A stretch of 64,000 nt of DNA, from contig JAILXV010000001.1 of assembly GCA_045430285.1 (NCBI GenBank), forward strand, positions 744,001 through 808,000. The letters run 5' to 3'. The stretch comes from Agarilytica sp045430285 (GTDB taxonomy: Bacteria; Pseudomonadota; Gammaproteobacteria; Pseudomonadales; Cellvibrionaceae). Under the pieces are notes generated by a model. It was given only the letters and a program-made list of their open reading frames with translations. It had not been told where the DNA came from and made no database searches. A program made the translations under genes and the position numbers. This document shows positions 21,097 to 29,019 of the stretch, in pieces (position 1 is the stretch's first letter; the number at the start of each line of letters is the position of its first letter).

Positions 21097-21651
21097 TTAC
21101 CTAAATTGATCTGAGGACAACAAGCTTTCCAATGCTTTAATTTTTCCTAAGAGAAGGGCGCTACGTTCTCTTGCCTCGTTATAGAGCATCTGGGCTTTGT
21201 CACTTAACTCGGGTAACTCGTTACAAAGCGATTCGTATTCCTCTGCCTCACCCACAGCGCACCACATATCAGATCGATGCTTGCCGAGTCTTTCGCGTAA
21301 AACATTCGTCGGCGTACTCGAAGGAAGAGTATCTCTGGGTTTGTCTGACGTTTTAGGTTTGGCGAGTTGAGTGTTTTTTGATGTTTTTGGCTCGGGAGTA
21401 TATTCAGAGCTGAACTTCCTCGTCAGACGGTATTTCGGCCATCCGCCGTCGTCAGGCAGCTTTTCCATCAGCCCTAATTTCATCATGCGAATCATATTAC
21501 GATAGACGAACTGCCTAGCCGGCTTCTTTCCACTGTGGAGGCTTTCTGGTTGTTCCAGGTAATATTTCGTTATTTTATCGACTGTGAAGGACTTTCCCTG
21601 TAGCCCCACGAGTGCATGAAGGAGTTCTGGCTTTATCTTGATCGTGCTCAT
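21097..21651 (-). CDS. Unknown protein with winged-helix-like N-terminus
   Basis: 184 residues, first gene of the helicase operon. Residues about 15-75 (FTVDKITKYYLE to YRLTRKF) read like a winged helix-turn-helix with a conserved GWPKYRLT wing. A Pro/Thr/Lys-rich linker follows, then a helical, probably coiled-coil C-terminus rich in Glu and Leu. I do not recognise a named family. Tight coupling to the helicase suggests a DNA-binding or loading partner; this is inferred from position only. Confidence 0.75.
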   Translation of the reverse strand: MSTIKIKPELLHALVGLQGKSFTVDKITKYYLEQPESLHSGKKPARQFVYRNMIRMMKLGLMEKLPDDGGWPKYRLTRKFSSEYTPEPKTSKNTQLAKPKTSDKPRDTLPSSTPTNVLRERLGKHRSDMWCAVGEAEEYESLCNELPELSDKAQMLYNEARERSALLLGKIKALESLLSSDQFR

Positions 21652-21672
21652 GACATATATTGACGCGTATTT

Positions 21673-21719
21673 TGTCTCGAATTTCGCGACATTCTACATC
21701 GTCTCTATCATCGAGACAA
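21673..21719. promoter_or_regulatory. Two palindromic operators in the divergent XRE/helicase promoter
   Basis: Site 1 (21673-21691) is TGTCTCGAA-T-TTCGCGACA, a dyad with one mismatch. Site 2 (21699-21719) is TCGTCTCTAT-C-ATCGAGACAA, with two mismatches, and its last base is the A of the regulator's ATG. Both share the half-site TGTCTCGA; the outermost TTGTCTCGA and TCGAGACAA are exact complements. This is the layout expected for autorepression by the XRE protein plus control of the divergent helicase operon. Confidence 0.7.
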
Positions 21720-21973
21720 TGAAGCCTTCCTCCTACTCACCTCAATACGACAAACTTCGCGCCTGGATGAAGCAAAAGCGGGATGAGAGCGGTTTGTCCA
21801 TACGAGCGGTCGCCGAAAAAGTAGGGCGCCATCACTCTGTCGTTGGTAAATTAGAACAGGACAGGCGTAAGATTGAGTTAATGGAGTTTGTCGCCTATTG
21901 CAATGCAATTGAGGCCGACCCACACGAAGGGTTAAATTTGATCCTTGCTGAATGTTCGAGAGTGCAAAAGTAA
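21719..21973 (+). CDS. XRE-family HTH regulator
   Basis: 84 residues from the ATG at 21719. A longer frame exists from 21638, but that would run through the operators and the start of the opposing gene. The HTH is LSIRAVAEKVGRHHSVVGKLEQDRRKIELMEFVAYCNAI, the Xre/Cro-type helix-turn-helix with a recognition helix around HHSVVGKLE. It is divergent from the winged-helix/helicase pair with paired dyads between them, so autoregulation and control of that operon are likely. Confidence 0.85.
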   Translation: MKPSSYSPQYDKLRAWMKQKRDESGLSIRAVAEKVGRHHSVVGKLEQDRRKIELMEFVAYCNAIEADPHEGLNLILAECSRVQK

Positions 21974-22068
21974 TGCACGATGGTCCTCTGATGGCTTTAA
22001 AACTCGGTACAGCTTAATATCCGCAACTCCATTCTTTAACTACCGTTGCGAAATGACGTATAGGAATC

Positions 22069-22284
22069 TCAAGAGCAACACGGGCTTCCTTGTTGTATAG
22101 GTGGGCACTTCACTGTCCCATAGGAACAAAAAACGCAACAATCTCCAGCCATGGGTTTTATTACGGTATGGCACGACTCACACTCATAAAACCACTGACA
22201 AGCATCCGTTGGCATCGTTTCCACTTTCTTAAAGCCGCATTCCGGGCAGGTAATTTCTGAGTCAGGCACAAGTGGTTTAGTCAT
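22069..22284 (-). CDS. GDCCxxCSYG mer-operon accessory protein
   Basis: 71 residues with two Cys pairs: CPECG near the N-terminus and CESC in the middle, then GDCCVFCSYGTVKCPPIQ. This GDCCVxCSYG family protein is commonly encoded next to merT/merP in proteobacteria. Likely a small soluble metal-binding protein; the Cys clusters could hold Hg(II) or Zn(II). Its ATG overlaps the merP stop (ATGACTAA), indicating translational coupling. It is the last gene of the mer operon. Confidence 0.85.
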   Translation of the reverse strand: MTKPLVPDSEITCPECGFKKVETMPTDACQWFYECESCHTVIKPMAGDCCVFCSYGTVKCPPIQQGSPCCS

Positions 22285-22567
22285 TGGGCGCTTCCGATTT
22301 TAGGCTGGATGGAAAGCCCGCATTGGTGGTTGCGGAGATTAATGAATCAATAGAGGCGACTGAGTCGTCGAACTTCACTGTTGCAAGCTTGGTTTTGTAA
22401 GTGACTTCAACAAAACCCACTCCTTCAACTTTTTCCAATGCTTTTTTAACTGTGATCGGGCATACCGCGCAATTCATAGAGGGAAGGCTCAGCTCAACTT
22501 GCTGTTCTTCTGCCAATACGCTGTTGAACCCAAATAAGCTTAATAACAGAACCGTTAACTTTTTCAT
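22277..22567 (-). CDS. merP: Periplasmic mercury-binding protein MerP
   Basis: 96 residues. A signal peptide (MKKLTVLLLSLFGFNSVLA) precedes a single heavy-metal-associated fold with MNCAVCPITVKKAL; Cys33 and Cys36 are the Hg(II) ligands. MerP passes Hg(II) to MerT at the inner membrane. It follows merT by 12 nt. No merA follows anywhere in the window. Confidence 0.93.
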   Translation of the reverse strand: MKKLTVLLLSLFGFNSVLAEEQQVELSLPSMNCAVCPITVKKALEKVEGVGFVEVTYKTKLATVKFDDSVASIDSLISATTNAGFPSSLKSEAPND

Positions 22568-22579
22568 GTAGGTACCTTT

Positions 22580-22942
22580 CTATACAAATAGTGGAATCCA
22601 GTATGGGCTTGCCACAAAACCAATAGCAGCAATAAGTGACGCGACAAACAAGATCTTGCGGTTTCTCTGTGTTTCAGGAATCGCGCATGCTTCCCCTGGC
22701 TTACAATCACTGTTTCTTGGTGAGTCTGTTTTGAATAATTGCCAGCCTGCCCAGCCAAATAGCGCTATGACGGCGGCGACAAATAGGGGGCGGTAGGGTT
22801 CCAGGCTAGCCAGGTTGGCGATCCAAGCTCCACTCACACCAACTGACAATAATATCAATGGTCCAGCACAGCAAAGGCTGGCACCGATAGCGGCCCCAAG
22901 ACCAGTGAGTATTGACCAAAGTGATTTGTTTATGAGCACCAC
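22580..22942 (-). CDS. merT: Mercuric ion transport protein MerT
   Basis: 120 residues with three predicted membrane helices. The vicinal Cys pair Cys24-Cys25 in the first helix and Cys80/Cys86 (CKPGEAC) in the cytoplasmic loop match the classical MerT layout. It imports Hg(II) to the cytoplasm, normally for MerA. The start is GTG; GGAG at 22947-22950 would suit the second GTG (22939) as well or better than the first. It is transcribed from the mer promoter between merR and merT. Confidence 0.93.
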   Translation of the reverse strand: MVLINKSLWSILTGLGAAIGASLCCAGPLILLSVGVSGAWIANLASLEPYRPLFVAAVIALFGWAGWQLFKTDSPRNSDCKPGEACAIPETQRNRKILFVASLIAAIGFVASPYWIPLFV

Positions 22943-22972
22943 TTAGCTCCTATGCAGGTTGAGATTCCCTAA

Positions 22973-23003
22973 GTTTATGCTCCGTACTTAGGTACGGAGT
23001 CAA
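22973..23003 (-). promoter_or_regulatory. merT promoter with MerR operator
   Basis: Read on the - strand: -35 TTGACT (23003-22998), 19-bp spacer, -10 ATAAAC (22978-22973; TAAACT with 20 bp is an alternative). The spacer holds a perfect dyad CTCCGTAC-CTAA-GTACGGAG (22999-22980), nearly identical to the classical Tn21/Tn501 mer operator. The TGA stop codon of merR is part of the -35 hexamer. Confidence 0.9.
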
Positions 23004-23398
23004 GACAATAGTGGGGGTTGTAATGAATCGATGATGGGGCAATGGCTTTTGTCGTCATTCTCATGACATTGAGAGAGGAGCACTTCAAGTGCGTTTTCTA
23101 GGCGTCGTAAATCGAGTATTTTGGACTGCACTTTTTCAAGTTTTTTTATTGCAAGTGCTTGGACCTCGTTGCATGGCGAGTCTTCCAGGCTGAGTAAGTG
23201 CACGATTTCATCAAGGGTAAACCCTAGCTCCTGTGCACGCTTAATAAAATGGATTCGGTTGACCGTTTCATTTGGGTAGTGGCGGTAACCGGTTGTTGGC
23301 TTTGGTGGTTGTTGGATTAAGCCTTTGCGTTCATAAAAGCGAATGGTCTCAATATTAATACCCAGCTCTTTCGCAAGGCGGCTGATTGTTCTAGTCAT
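23000..23398 (-). CDS. merR: Mercury-responsive regulator MerR
   Basis: 132 residues. The N-terminal winged HTH (ISRLAKELGINIETIRFYERKGL) is MerR type. Cys76, Cys111 and Cys120 reproduce the 35- and 9-residue spacing of the three Hg(II)-binding Cys of Tn501 MerR (82, 117, 126). It lies in the same direction as merT and directly upstream, not divergent as in Tn21, and follows the CDF gene by only 3 nt, so it is probably read through from there. The mer promoter starts within its stop codon. Confidence 0.93.
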   Translation of the reverse strand: MTRTISRLAKELGINIETIRFYERKGLIQQPPKPTTGYRHYPNETVNRIHFIKRAQELGFTLDEIVHLLSLEDSPCNEVQALAIKKLEKVQSKILDLRRLENALEVLLSQCHENDDKSHCPIIDSLQPPLLS

Positions 23399-23401
23399 GG
23401 T

Positions 23402-24280
23402 TTATTGATCTCTGCAACGTTCATCAGGGAATTCTAGTTCTATAGTCGTATGCTCTAAACGAAATTCCGTCAGTCTTTTTGCAATTTCGGTTTTTAATTG
23501 GATTTGACGAGCGGGCTCTATAAGTTCGCACAACTCTAGATGCGCGGTCATTACATGGTGCTCTCCATCAAGTGACCAAAAATGTAGGTGGTGAACATCT
23601 TTGATTTCGGTAAAGCTCAACAGCGATTCACGAATATTATTGGCCGTATCATCATTTGGAGTTGCCTGGAGAAACAGTTTGATTGTGACCCATAAATTAC
23701 GAAGTACGTTGATCAATATAAAAAGCGTAAAAGCAATCGAAAGAATAGGGTCGAGTATAGGCCACTCAACAAACATCAAAATGATTGAAACTACCAGCAC
23801 GGCTACCCAACCTAGAACATCTTCCAGCAAGTGCCAATTCAGCATTTGCTCGTTAAGTGACTTACCTTTGGATAATTTAAACGCTGCATAGCCATTGACG
23901 GTAACCCCTAGGATGGCCAAGCCGAACATGCCTTCGACAACTGGCATTTCGGGATTAAGGAGTTTGGGTATGGCTTCAGACAACACCCAAATTGAACCGA
24001 TAATTAATACGATTCCATTAATCATTGCGCCCAGTAAGGAAAATCTTCGATAACCATAACTAAACTTTGATGTGGACTCTCTGTTACTCAACTCACTCAG
24101 TATCCAAGCGAGGCCAATCGATAAGCTATCGCCTAAATCATGAACCGCATCAGCCATTATTGCGGTGCTATTGGTAAGCATGCCCCCGATAAATTCGATA
24201 ATTGTGAATCCGACATTGAGAAAAAATGCCCAGGCAATTCGTGCTGAATCCTTGTTATGTTGATGATCGTGCTTATGCAT
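23402..24280 (-). CDS. CDF-family Zn/Co/Cd exporter (CzcD-like)
   Basis: 292 residues. His-rich start (MHKHDHQH), six predicted helices, and the paired metal-site motifs HDLGD (near residue 47) and HLLED (near residue 155) of the cation diffusion facilitators. The C-terminal cytoplasmic domain includes HLHFWSLDGEHHVMTAH, typical of CzcD/ZitB. It should antiport Zn(II), Co(II) or Cd(II) out of the cytoplasm. The merR start follows 3 nt after its stop, linking divalent-cation efflux and mercury regulation in one transcript. Confidence 0.93.
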   Translation of the reverse strand: MHKHDHQHNKDSARIAWAFFLNVGFTIIEFIGGMLTNSTAIMADAVHDLGDSLSIGLAWILSELSNRESTSKFSYGYRRFSLLGAMINGIVLIIGSIWVLSEAIPKLLNPEMPVVEGMFGLAILGVTVNGYAAFKLSKGKSLNEQMLNWHLLEDVLGWVAVLVVSIILMFVEWPILDPILSIAFTLFILINVLRNLWVTIKLFLQATPNDDTANNIRESLLSFTEIKDVHHLHFWSLDGEHHVMTAHLELCELIEPARQIQLKTEIAKRLTEFRLEHTTIELEFPDERCRDQ

Positions 24281-24359
24281 AGGTTTCGACTTTCCACTCT
24301 GTATTTTTGGTATTTATCTAGTGCGATTTGGTTGCGGACGTTTTTACTCCCGAAGTTAT

Positions 24360-24632
24360 TTATGCGTTATAAACGGTGAATATTCCGATTCCTATGAATC
24401 CAATACCGGCAATATAATGCAAGTATTTCTCGTTAATGTATTCACTCATTAGGCTCCCAGCCAAAACACCTAAGGCAGATGCAATAATCAGGGCAGCAGA
24501 TGCGGCAAAGAAAACAGTGTACTTGCTCACCTCTTTGTCCGCTGCAAACAGCATTGTTGCTAACTGTGTTTTATCACCGAGTTCAGCGATAAATACCGAT
24601 ATAAATATCGTTGAAAATATTTTCCAGTCCAT
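24360..24632 (-). CDS. GDT1/UPF0016 (TMEM165-like) membrane protein, half-size
   Basis: 90 residues, three predicted helices and the signature ELGDKTQLATM near residue 16. Full-length GDT1 proteins have two such halves; this single-motif form must dimerise. The family transports Mn(II) or Ca(II) in other organisms. Its place between czc and CDF genes suggests cation export. The 149-nt gap downstream of czcA separates it from the RND operon. Confidence 0.85.
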   Translation of the reverse strand: MDWKIFSTIFISVFIAELGDKTQLATMLFAADKEVSKYTVFFAASAALIIASALGVLAGSLMSEYINEKYLHYIAGIGFIGIGIFTVYNA

Positions 24633-24753
24633 TTTTGGCCCTATTAATAAATTAATTCGATAGTGAAATATTGTTCACGTCGGAGATGTATGAGAACAAT
24701 GCTAATTACGGTTACATCAAAAGGGAGCTAATCCAACAATTAACAACTGATTT

Positions 24754-24775
24754 AGCCCCATAGTAAAAGGGGGCT
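24754..24775 (-). terminator. Hairpin after the first czcA
   Basis: On the - strand AGCCCC and GGGGCT form a stem 7-28 nt beyond the czcA stop. The following bases (AAATCAG) are not a T-run, so this is a candidate, not a strong, terminator. Confidence 0.45.
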
Positions 24776-24781
24776 CCTCTT

Positions 24782-27700
24782 CTATTTTATTTGGAGGTTT
24801 TCGTTTTTATGTAACCAGTGATACAACACCGGCAATACCAGTAGCGTTAACAGCGTTGACGAAATAATGCCGCCAATCACCACTGTGGCAAGAGGGCGTT
24901 GGACTTCTGCGCCTGTACCCGTATTTAATGCCATCGGCACAAACCCTAGGCTCGCAACCAACGCCGTCATAAGTACGGGCCGTAAACGAATCATTGCTCC
25001 TTCGGTTACCGCCCGAAATAAGTCGCCTTTTTCATGCCAGAGGTCGCGAATAAATGCGAGCATGACCAGGCCGTTTAGTACCGCAACACCCGAGAGCGCA
25101 ATAAAACCGATACCCGCCGATATAGACAACGGCATTCCTCGAATATAGAGCGACAGTACGCCACCAGTTAAGGCTAACGGCACGCCACTAAAAATAATCA
25201 ATGCGTCCTTGAGCGAACCAAATGCCACAATCAAAATACCGATAATGACCAACAACGTAATAGGTACTACCAGAGATAAACGTTTGCTGGCCGATTCCAA
25301 TTGTTCAAATGTGCCGCCATAATCTAACCAGTAACCCGGTGGTATATCGGCTTGTGTTTTTATTTGTTCTTGAACTTCGGCGACGAAGCTCCCCAGGTCT
25401 CGGCCACGCACATTGGCGGTTACCACGACACGCCGTTTGCCATTTTCGCGACTAATTTGCGCGGGTGCAGGCGAGATATCTAAGGTCGCGATTTCTTCGA
25501 GCGGCACATAATCGTCATTGGCTAGGGGAACGGGTAAAAATTTCAAACGATCGACATCTCGGCGAAGTGTTTCTGGAAGCCGAACGACCAGTTCAAAGCG
25601 ACGATCACCTTCGTACAGAACCCCAGCCGATTCACCACCAATGGCTGCAGAAACCCAATCTTGTAATTCGACCACGTTTAAACCATAGCGACCAAGTGCC
25701 GTACGGTTCGGAATGACCGATAGTGTCGGCAAGCCTGTGACTTGTTCTACGCGTACATCAGCCGCGCCATCAATGCCGTTAACGATCTTCATAATGTGGT
25801 TTGACGTTAACACCAACTGATCTAAATCATCACCAAACACTTTAATGCCTAAATCCGCACGCACACCGGAAATAAGTTCGTTAAAACGCATTTGAATCGG
25901 TTGGGTAAACTCATAATTGTTGCCGGGCAACGCCTCTAGGGCTTGCTCCATTTCCTCCACAAATTCCGCTTTTGTCTTGGTCGAATCCGGCCACTCGCTT
26001 CGAGGTTTGAGAATTACAAAGTTGTCGGCAACATTGGGCGGCATAGGATCGGTGGCCACTTCTGCCGTGCCAATTCGAGCAAAGACTTTATCCACTTCAG
26101 GAAATGCTTTGATTCGCTGTTCCAATATTTCTTGCATTTCAACCGCTTGCTCAAGCCCAGTACCCGGTATCCGCATGGCGTGAAGCGCAATATCCCCCTC
26201 GTTAAGTTGCGGGATAAATTCAGACCCCAAGGTTGACGCAAGCCAAAGACTGAATGCCACGAGTGCAGTGGCCGAACCCACAACGGCCCAGCGAAACTTA
26301 ATCGCGAGCAACAGTAGGGGGGCATACAGTGTTTTTGTCTTTGTGATGACTAGGCTTTCTTTTTCATTGATTTTTCCATTCATAAAAAAGGCCACGGCTG
26401 CGGGTACCAGGGTTAAGGACAACAGCATGGCTGATATTAACGCCATCATTACCGTCGCCGCCATCGGGTGAAACATTTTCCCCTCAACACCCGTAAGTGC
26501 AAAAATAGGGATATAGACCACCGTGATTATGGCCACACCAAATAAGCTCGGACGAATCACTTCGGAGGTCGCATCGAACACGGTATTCAGTCTCTCACGT
26601 AGGCCCTGCTGCCCATTTCTTTGTTGCGCCTCAGCTAAGCGCCGTACGGCATTTTCAACAATGATTACAGCCCCATCGACAATCAAACCAAAATCCAATG
26701 CCCCTAAACTCATTAGGTTGGCGGATACACCGGCTTTAACCATGCCCGTGATTGTCATCAACATAGCCAGAGGAATAACGGCTGCTGTAATTAAGGCCGC
26801 ACGTAAATTACCGAGCAATACAAACAACACCACAATAACAAGCAGCGCGCCTTCCAATAAGTTTTTGCTAACGGTGGCTATCGCTTTGTCGACTAATGCC
26901 GTGCGATCATAAACTGCTTCCGCGACGACCCCATCGGGGAGTGAGGTTTGGATTTCTGCCAGCTTGTTGGAAACATCTAATGCAACCGTTCTTGAGTTTG
27001 CGCCAATGAGCATCATTGCTGTACCAAGTACTGTTTCCTTTCCATCGCGGGTCGCGGCCCCGGTGCGAAGCTCTTTACCAATAGCCACTTCCGCCACATC
27101 CTGAATTTTGATGGGGATTTGCTCGTGCTCTGTAATAATGACATTACCAATGTCATCAACATTCGACAGTTGCCCTGGGGAGCGGACAAGTAGTTGTTGT
27201 CCATTGCGTTCGATATACCCCGCACCGCGATTATCATTATTGCTCTGTAACGCCAGCACCAATTCTTCAATGCTAACTTTGTAGTACAGTAACTTTTTTG
27301 GATCGGGCATCACGTGGTATTGCTTATTGAACCCGCCAATGCTGTTTACTTCAATCACGCCCTTAACCTGCGCGAGCTGGGGTTTGATAATCCAATCTTG
27401 AATTTCCCGCAACGCGGTTGCTGTATAAGGCTCGCCATTGCCCATACGAGCACTATCACTGGCTTGCACGGTATACATAAAAATTTCGCCAAGGCCTGTG
27501 GATATGGGGCCCATCTCAGGTTCCATGCCAGGCGGCAGCACGCTTTTAATCGCACCAAGTCGCGCATTAATCAGGTTGCGAGCGAAATAGATATCCGTGC
27601 CTTCTTCAAACACCACGGTCACTTGCGATAAACCGTAGCGCGATAGAGAACGCGTATAGGAAAGTTTGGGCAACCCAGCCAGCGCTGTCTCTACTGGATA

Positions 27701-27898
27701 GGTAATTCGTTGCTCGGCTTCCAAAGGAGAATAGCCCGGTGCCGAAGTGTTTATTTGTACTTGCACATTGGTGATATCCGGTACGGCATCGATAGGAAGT
27801 TTTTGATAGTTCCAAATACCGATACCCACGATCACAAAAATAAGACTTAGAAATAAATAGCGCCGCTCAATGGAGAGACGCAAGATTGAATCAATCAT
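24782..27898 (-). CDS. czcA: HME-RND efflux pump subunit CzcA, copy 1
   Basis: 1038 residues, full length for heavy-metal RND pumps. TM1 starts at residue ~12; DAVPDITNVQVQINT, the family-specific LDFGLIVDGAVIIVEN in TM4, and the repeated halves with TM7-12 are all present. The charged DFG..VDG signature in TM4 is typical of divalent-cation (Zn/Co/Cd) HME-RND proteins, unlike the IAIGAMIDG of the CusA in this window. It works with CzcB and CzcC to export cations from periplasm or cytoplasm. It begins 12 nt after czcB and is the last gene of its operon. Confidence 0.95.
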   Translation of the reverse strand: MIDSILRLSIERRYLFLSLIFVIVGIGIWNYQKLPIDAVPDITNVQVQINTSAPGYSPLEAEQRITYPVETALAGLPKLSYTRSLSRYGLSQVTVVFEEGTDIYFARNLINARLGAIKSVLPPGMEPEMGPISTGLGEIFMYTVQASDSARMGNGEPYTATALREIQDWIIKPQLAQVKGVIEVNSIGGFNKQYHVMPDPKKLLYYKVSIEELVLALQSNNDNRGAGYIERNGQQLLVRSPGQLSNVDDIGNVIITEHEQIPIKIQDVAEVAIGKELRTGAATRDGKETVLGTAMMLIGANSRTVALDVSNKLAEIQTSLPDGVVAEAVYDRTALVDKAIATVSKNLLEGALLVIVVLFVLLGNLRAALITAAVIPLAMLMTITGMVKAGVSANLMSLGALDFGLIVDGAVIIVENAVRRLAEAQQRNGQQGLRERLNTVFDATSEVIRPSLFGVAIITVVYIPIFALTGVEGKMFHPMAATVMMALISAMLLSLTLVPAAVAFFMNGKINEKESLVITKTKTLYAPLLLLAIKFRWAVVGSATALVAFSLWLASTLGSEFIPQLNEGDIALHAMRIPGTGLEQAVEMQEILEQRIKAFPEVDKVFARIGTAEVATDPMPPNVADNFVILKPRSEWPDSTKTKAEFVEEMEQALEALPGNNYEFTQPIQMRFNELISGVRADLGIKVFGDDLDQLVLTSNHIMKIVNGIDGAADVRVEQVTGLPTLSVIPNRTALGRYGLNVVELQDWVSAAIGGESAGVLYEGDRRFELVVRLPETLRRDVDRLKFLPVPLANDDYVPLEEIATLDISPAPAQISRENGKRRVVVTANVRGRDLGSFVAEVQEQIKTQADIPPGYWLDYGGTFEQLESASKRLSLVVPITLLVIIGILIVAFGSLKDALIIFSGVPLALTGGVLSLYIRGMPLSISAGIGFIALSGVAVLNGLVMLAFIRDLWHEKGDLFRAVTEGAMIRLRPVLMTALVASLGFVPMALNTGTGAEVQRPLATVVIGGIISSTLLTLLVLPVLYHWLHKNENLQIK

Positions 27899-27910
27899 GT
27901 CGCGCTCCTA

Positions 27911-28972
27911 TTAGTGCTCGTGTTCAGCTTCAGATTTTTCAATGTCGGCTTTGATCAGGTAGCTGTTTTCGCTGACGTATGTTGCGTTGGCCAGCAGGCC
28001 ATCAACTACCTCAACAAAGTGATTGTCGCGCTTCCCTAAAACCAAGGGCGTAAACGCGTAGTTTTCATCATATTTAACAAATACACCTTCACGGCCGCCG
28101 AGGGTTTGGATAGCATTCTTACTGACCGCTAAACTCACCGGATACTGACCGATCTCAACGAGGGCCTCAACCAACAGGCCCGGCGATAATTTAAGTTCGC
28201 GGTTATCTAGTTTTACTCGTGCTAATTGATAGGGTTTATCCAATGCGGGAATCACATGGTTAACTGTCGCTTGCAGGCTTTGCTTATTCACAAATATGTG
28301 TACCAACTGGCCTTGATTGATCGACGCTTGCTGAGCAGGGTAGACACGTAATTCAGCCCAAAGTGAATCGAAATTTGCAATGGAGAATAGCACTTGGTCT
28401 TGTGTGACTTCACCGGTATTCGCATGGCGTTGAACGAGCAGCCCTGAAATAGGGGCGAGCATTTTATACGTCTTTAAACTTTCGTTAGATTCAACTTCGG
28501 CGAGTAAATCTCCGGCATTGACGGTATCGCCAATCGTGACCTGAACAGATTTCACCATGCCTTCAAAACGCGCACGAACATGGCTGAGTTGTTCCGGGCC
28601 CGACGCCAAAGAACCATAGACAGTTACCGTTTTATGAAGTGTTTGTGCCGATGCAATGGCCGTAACAATTCCAACTTGGCGAGCCATATCATCATTAATG
28701 TGGCTGCTATTTTCTCCTTCGTGGTCTTTTTCATACTCATGGCCGGCGCCGTATTCGTGTTCCTCATGATTTTCTTCTACTTCATTGTGGATATGTTGAT
28801 CATCATAATCCGTGTGACCGTCATGCTTATTGTGGTCACCATCTTCGTGGTGGCCAGTATGTGCTGTTATATTTTCGTGTGCGTGATCATGTTTGTGCTC
28901 TTCGCTAGCAATGAGCTGTGGTCCGCAGACCAAAAAGAGAACCGTTAAGGTAGTCGTTACTATGGTTTTCAT
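27911..28972 (-). CDS. czcB: Membrane-fusion protein CzcB, copy 1, His-rich
   Basis: 353 residues. A signal peptide is followed by about 75 residues dominated by His, Asp and Glu (HKHDHAHENITAH and further repeats), then NDDMARQVGIVTA, the barrel-sandwich/lipoyl halves and the beta-barrel domain. It bridges CzcA and CzcC and the His-rich segment probably binds Zn(II) or Co(II) in the periplasm. The second copy at 36062 has replaced this segment with a short acidic run. The C-terminus is also His-ended (SEAEHEH). Confidence 0.94.
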   Translation of the reverse strand: MKTIVTTTLTVLFLVCGPQLIASEEHKHDHAHENITAHTGHHEDGDHNKHDGHTDYDDQHIHNEVEENHEEHEYGAGHEYEKDHEGENSSHINDDMARQVGIVTAIASAQTLHKTVTVYGSLASGPEQLSHVRARFEGMVKSVQVTIGDTVNAGDLLAEVESNESLKTYKMLAPISGLLVQRHANTGEVTQDQVLFSIANFDSLWAELRVYPAQQASINQGQLVHIFVNKQSLQATVNHVIPALDKPYQLARVKLDNRELKLSPGLLVEALVEIGQYPVSLAVSKNAIQTLGGREGVFVKYDENYAFTPLVLGKRDNHFVEVVDGLLANATYVSENSYLIKADIEKSEAEHEH

Positions 28973-29019
28973 ACAAAGTCCTATTGATTCGTTTTTTTGA
29001 GAATCAAATAAAAATTAAT

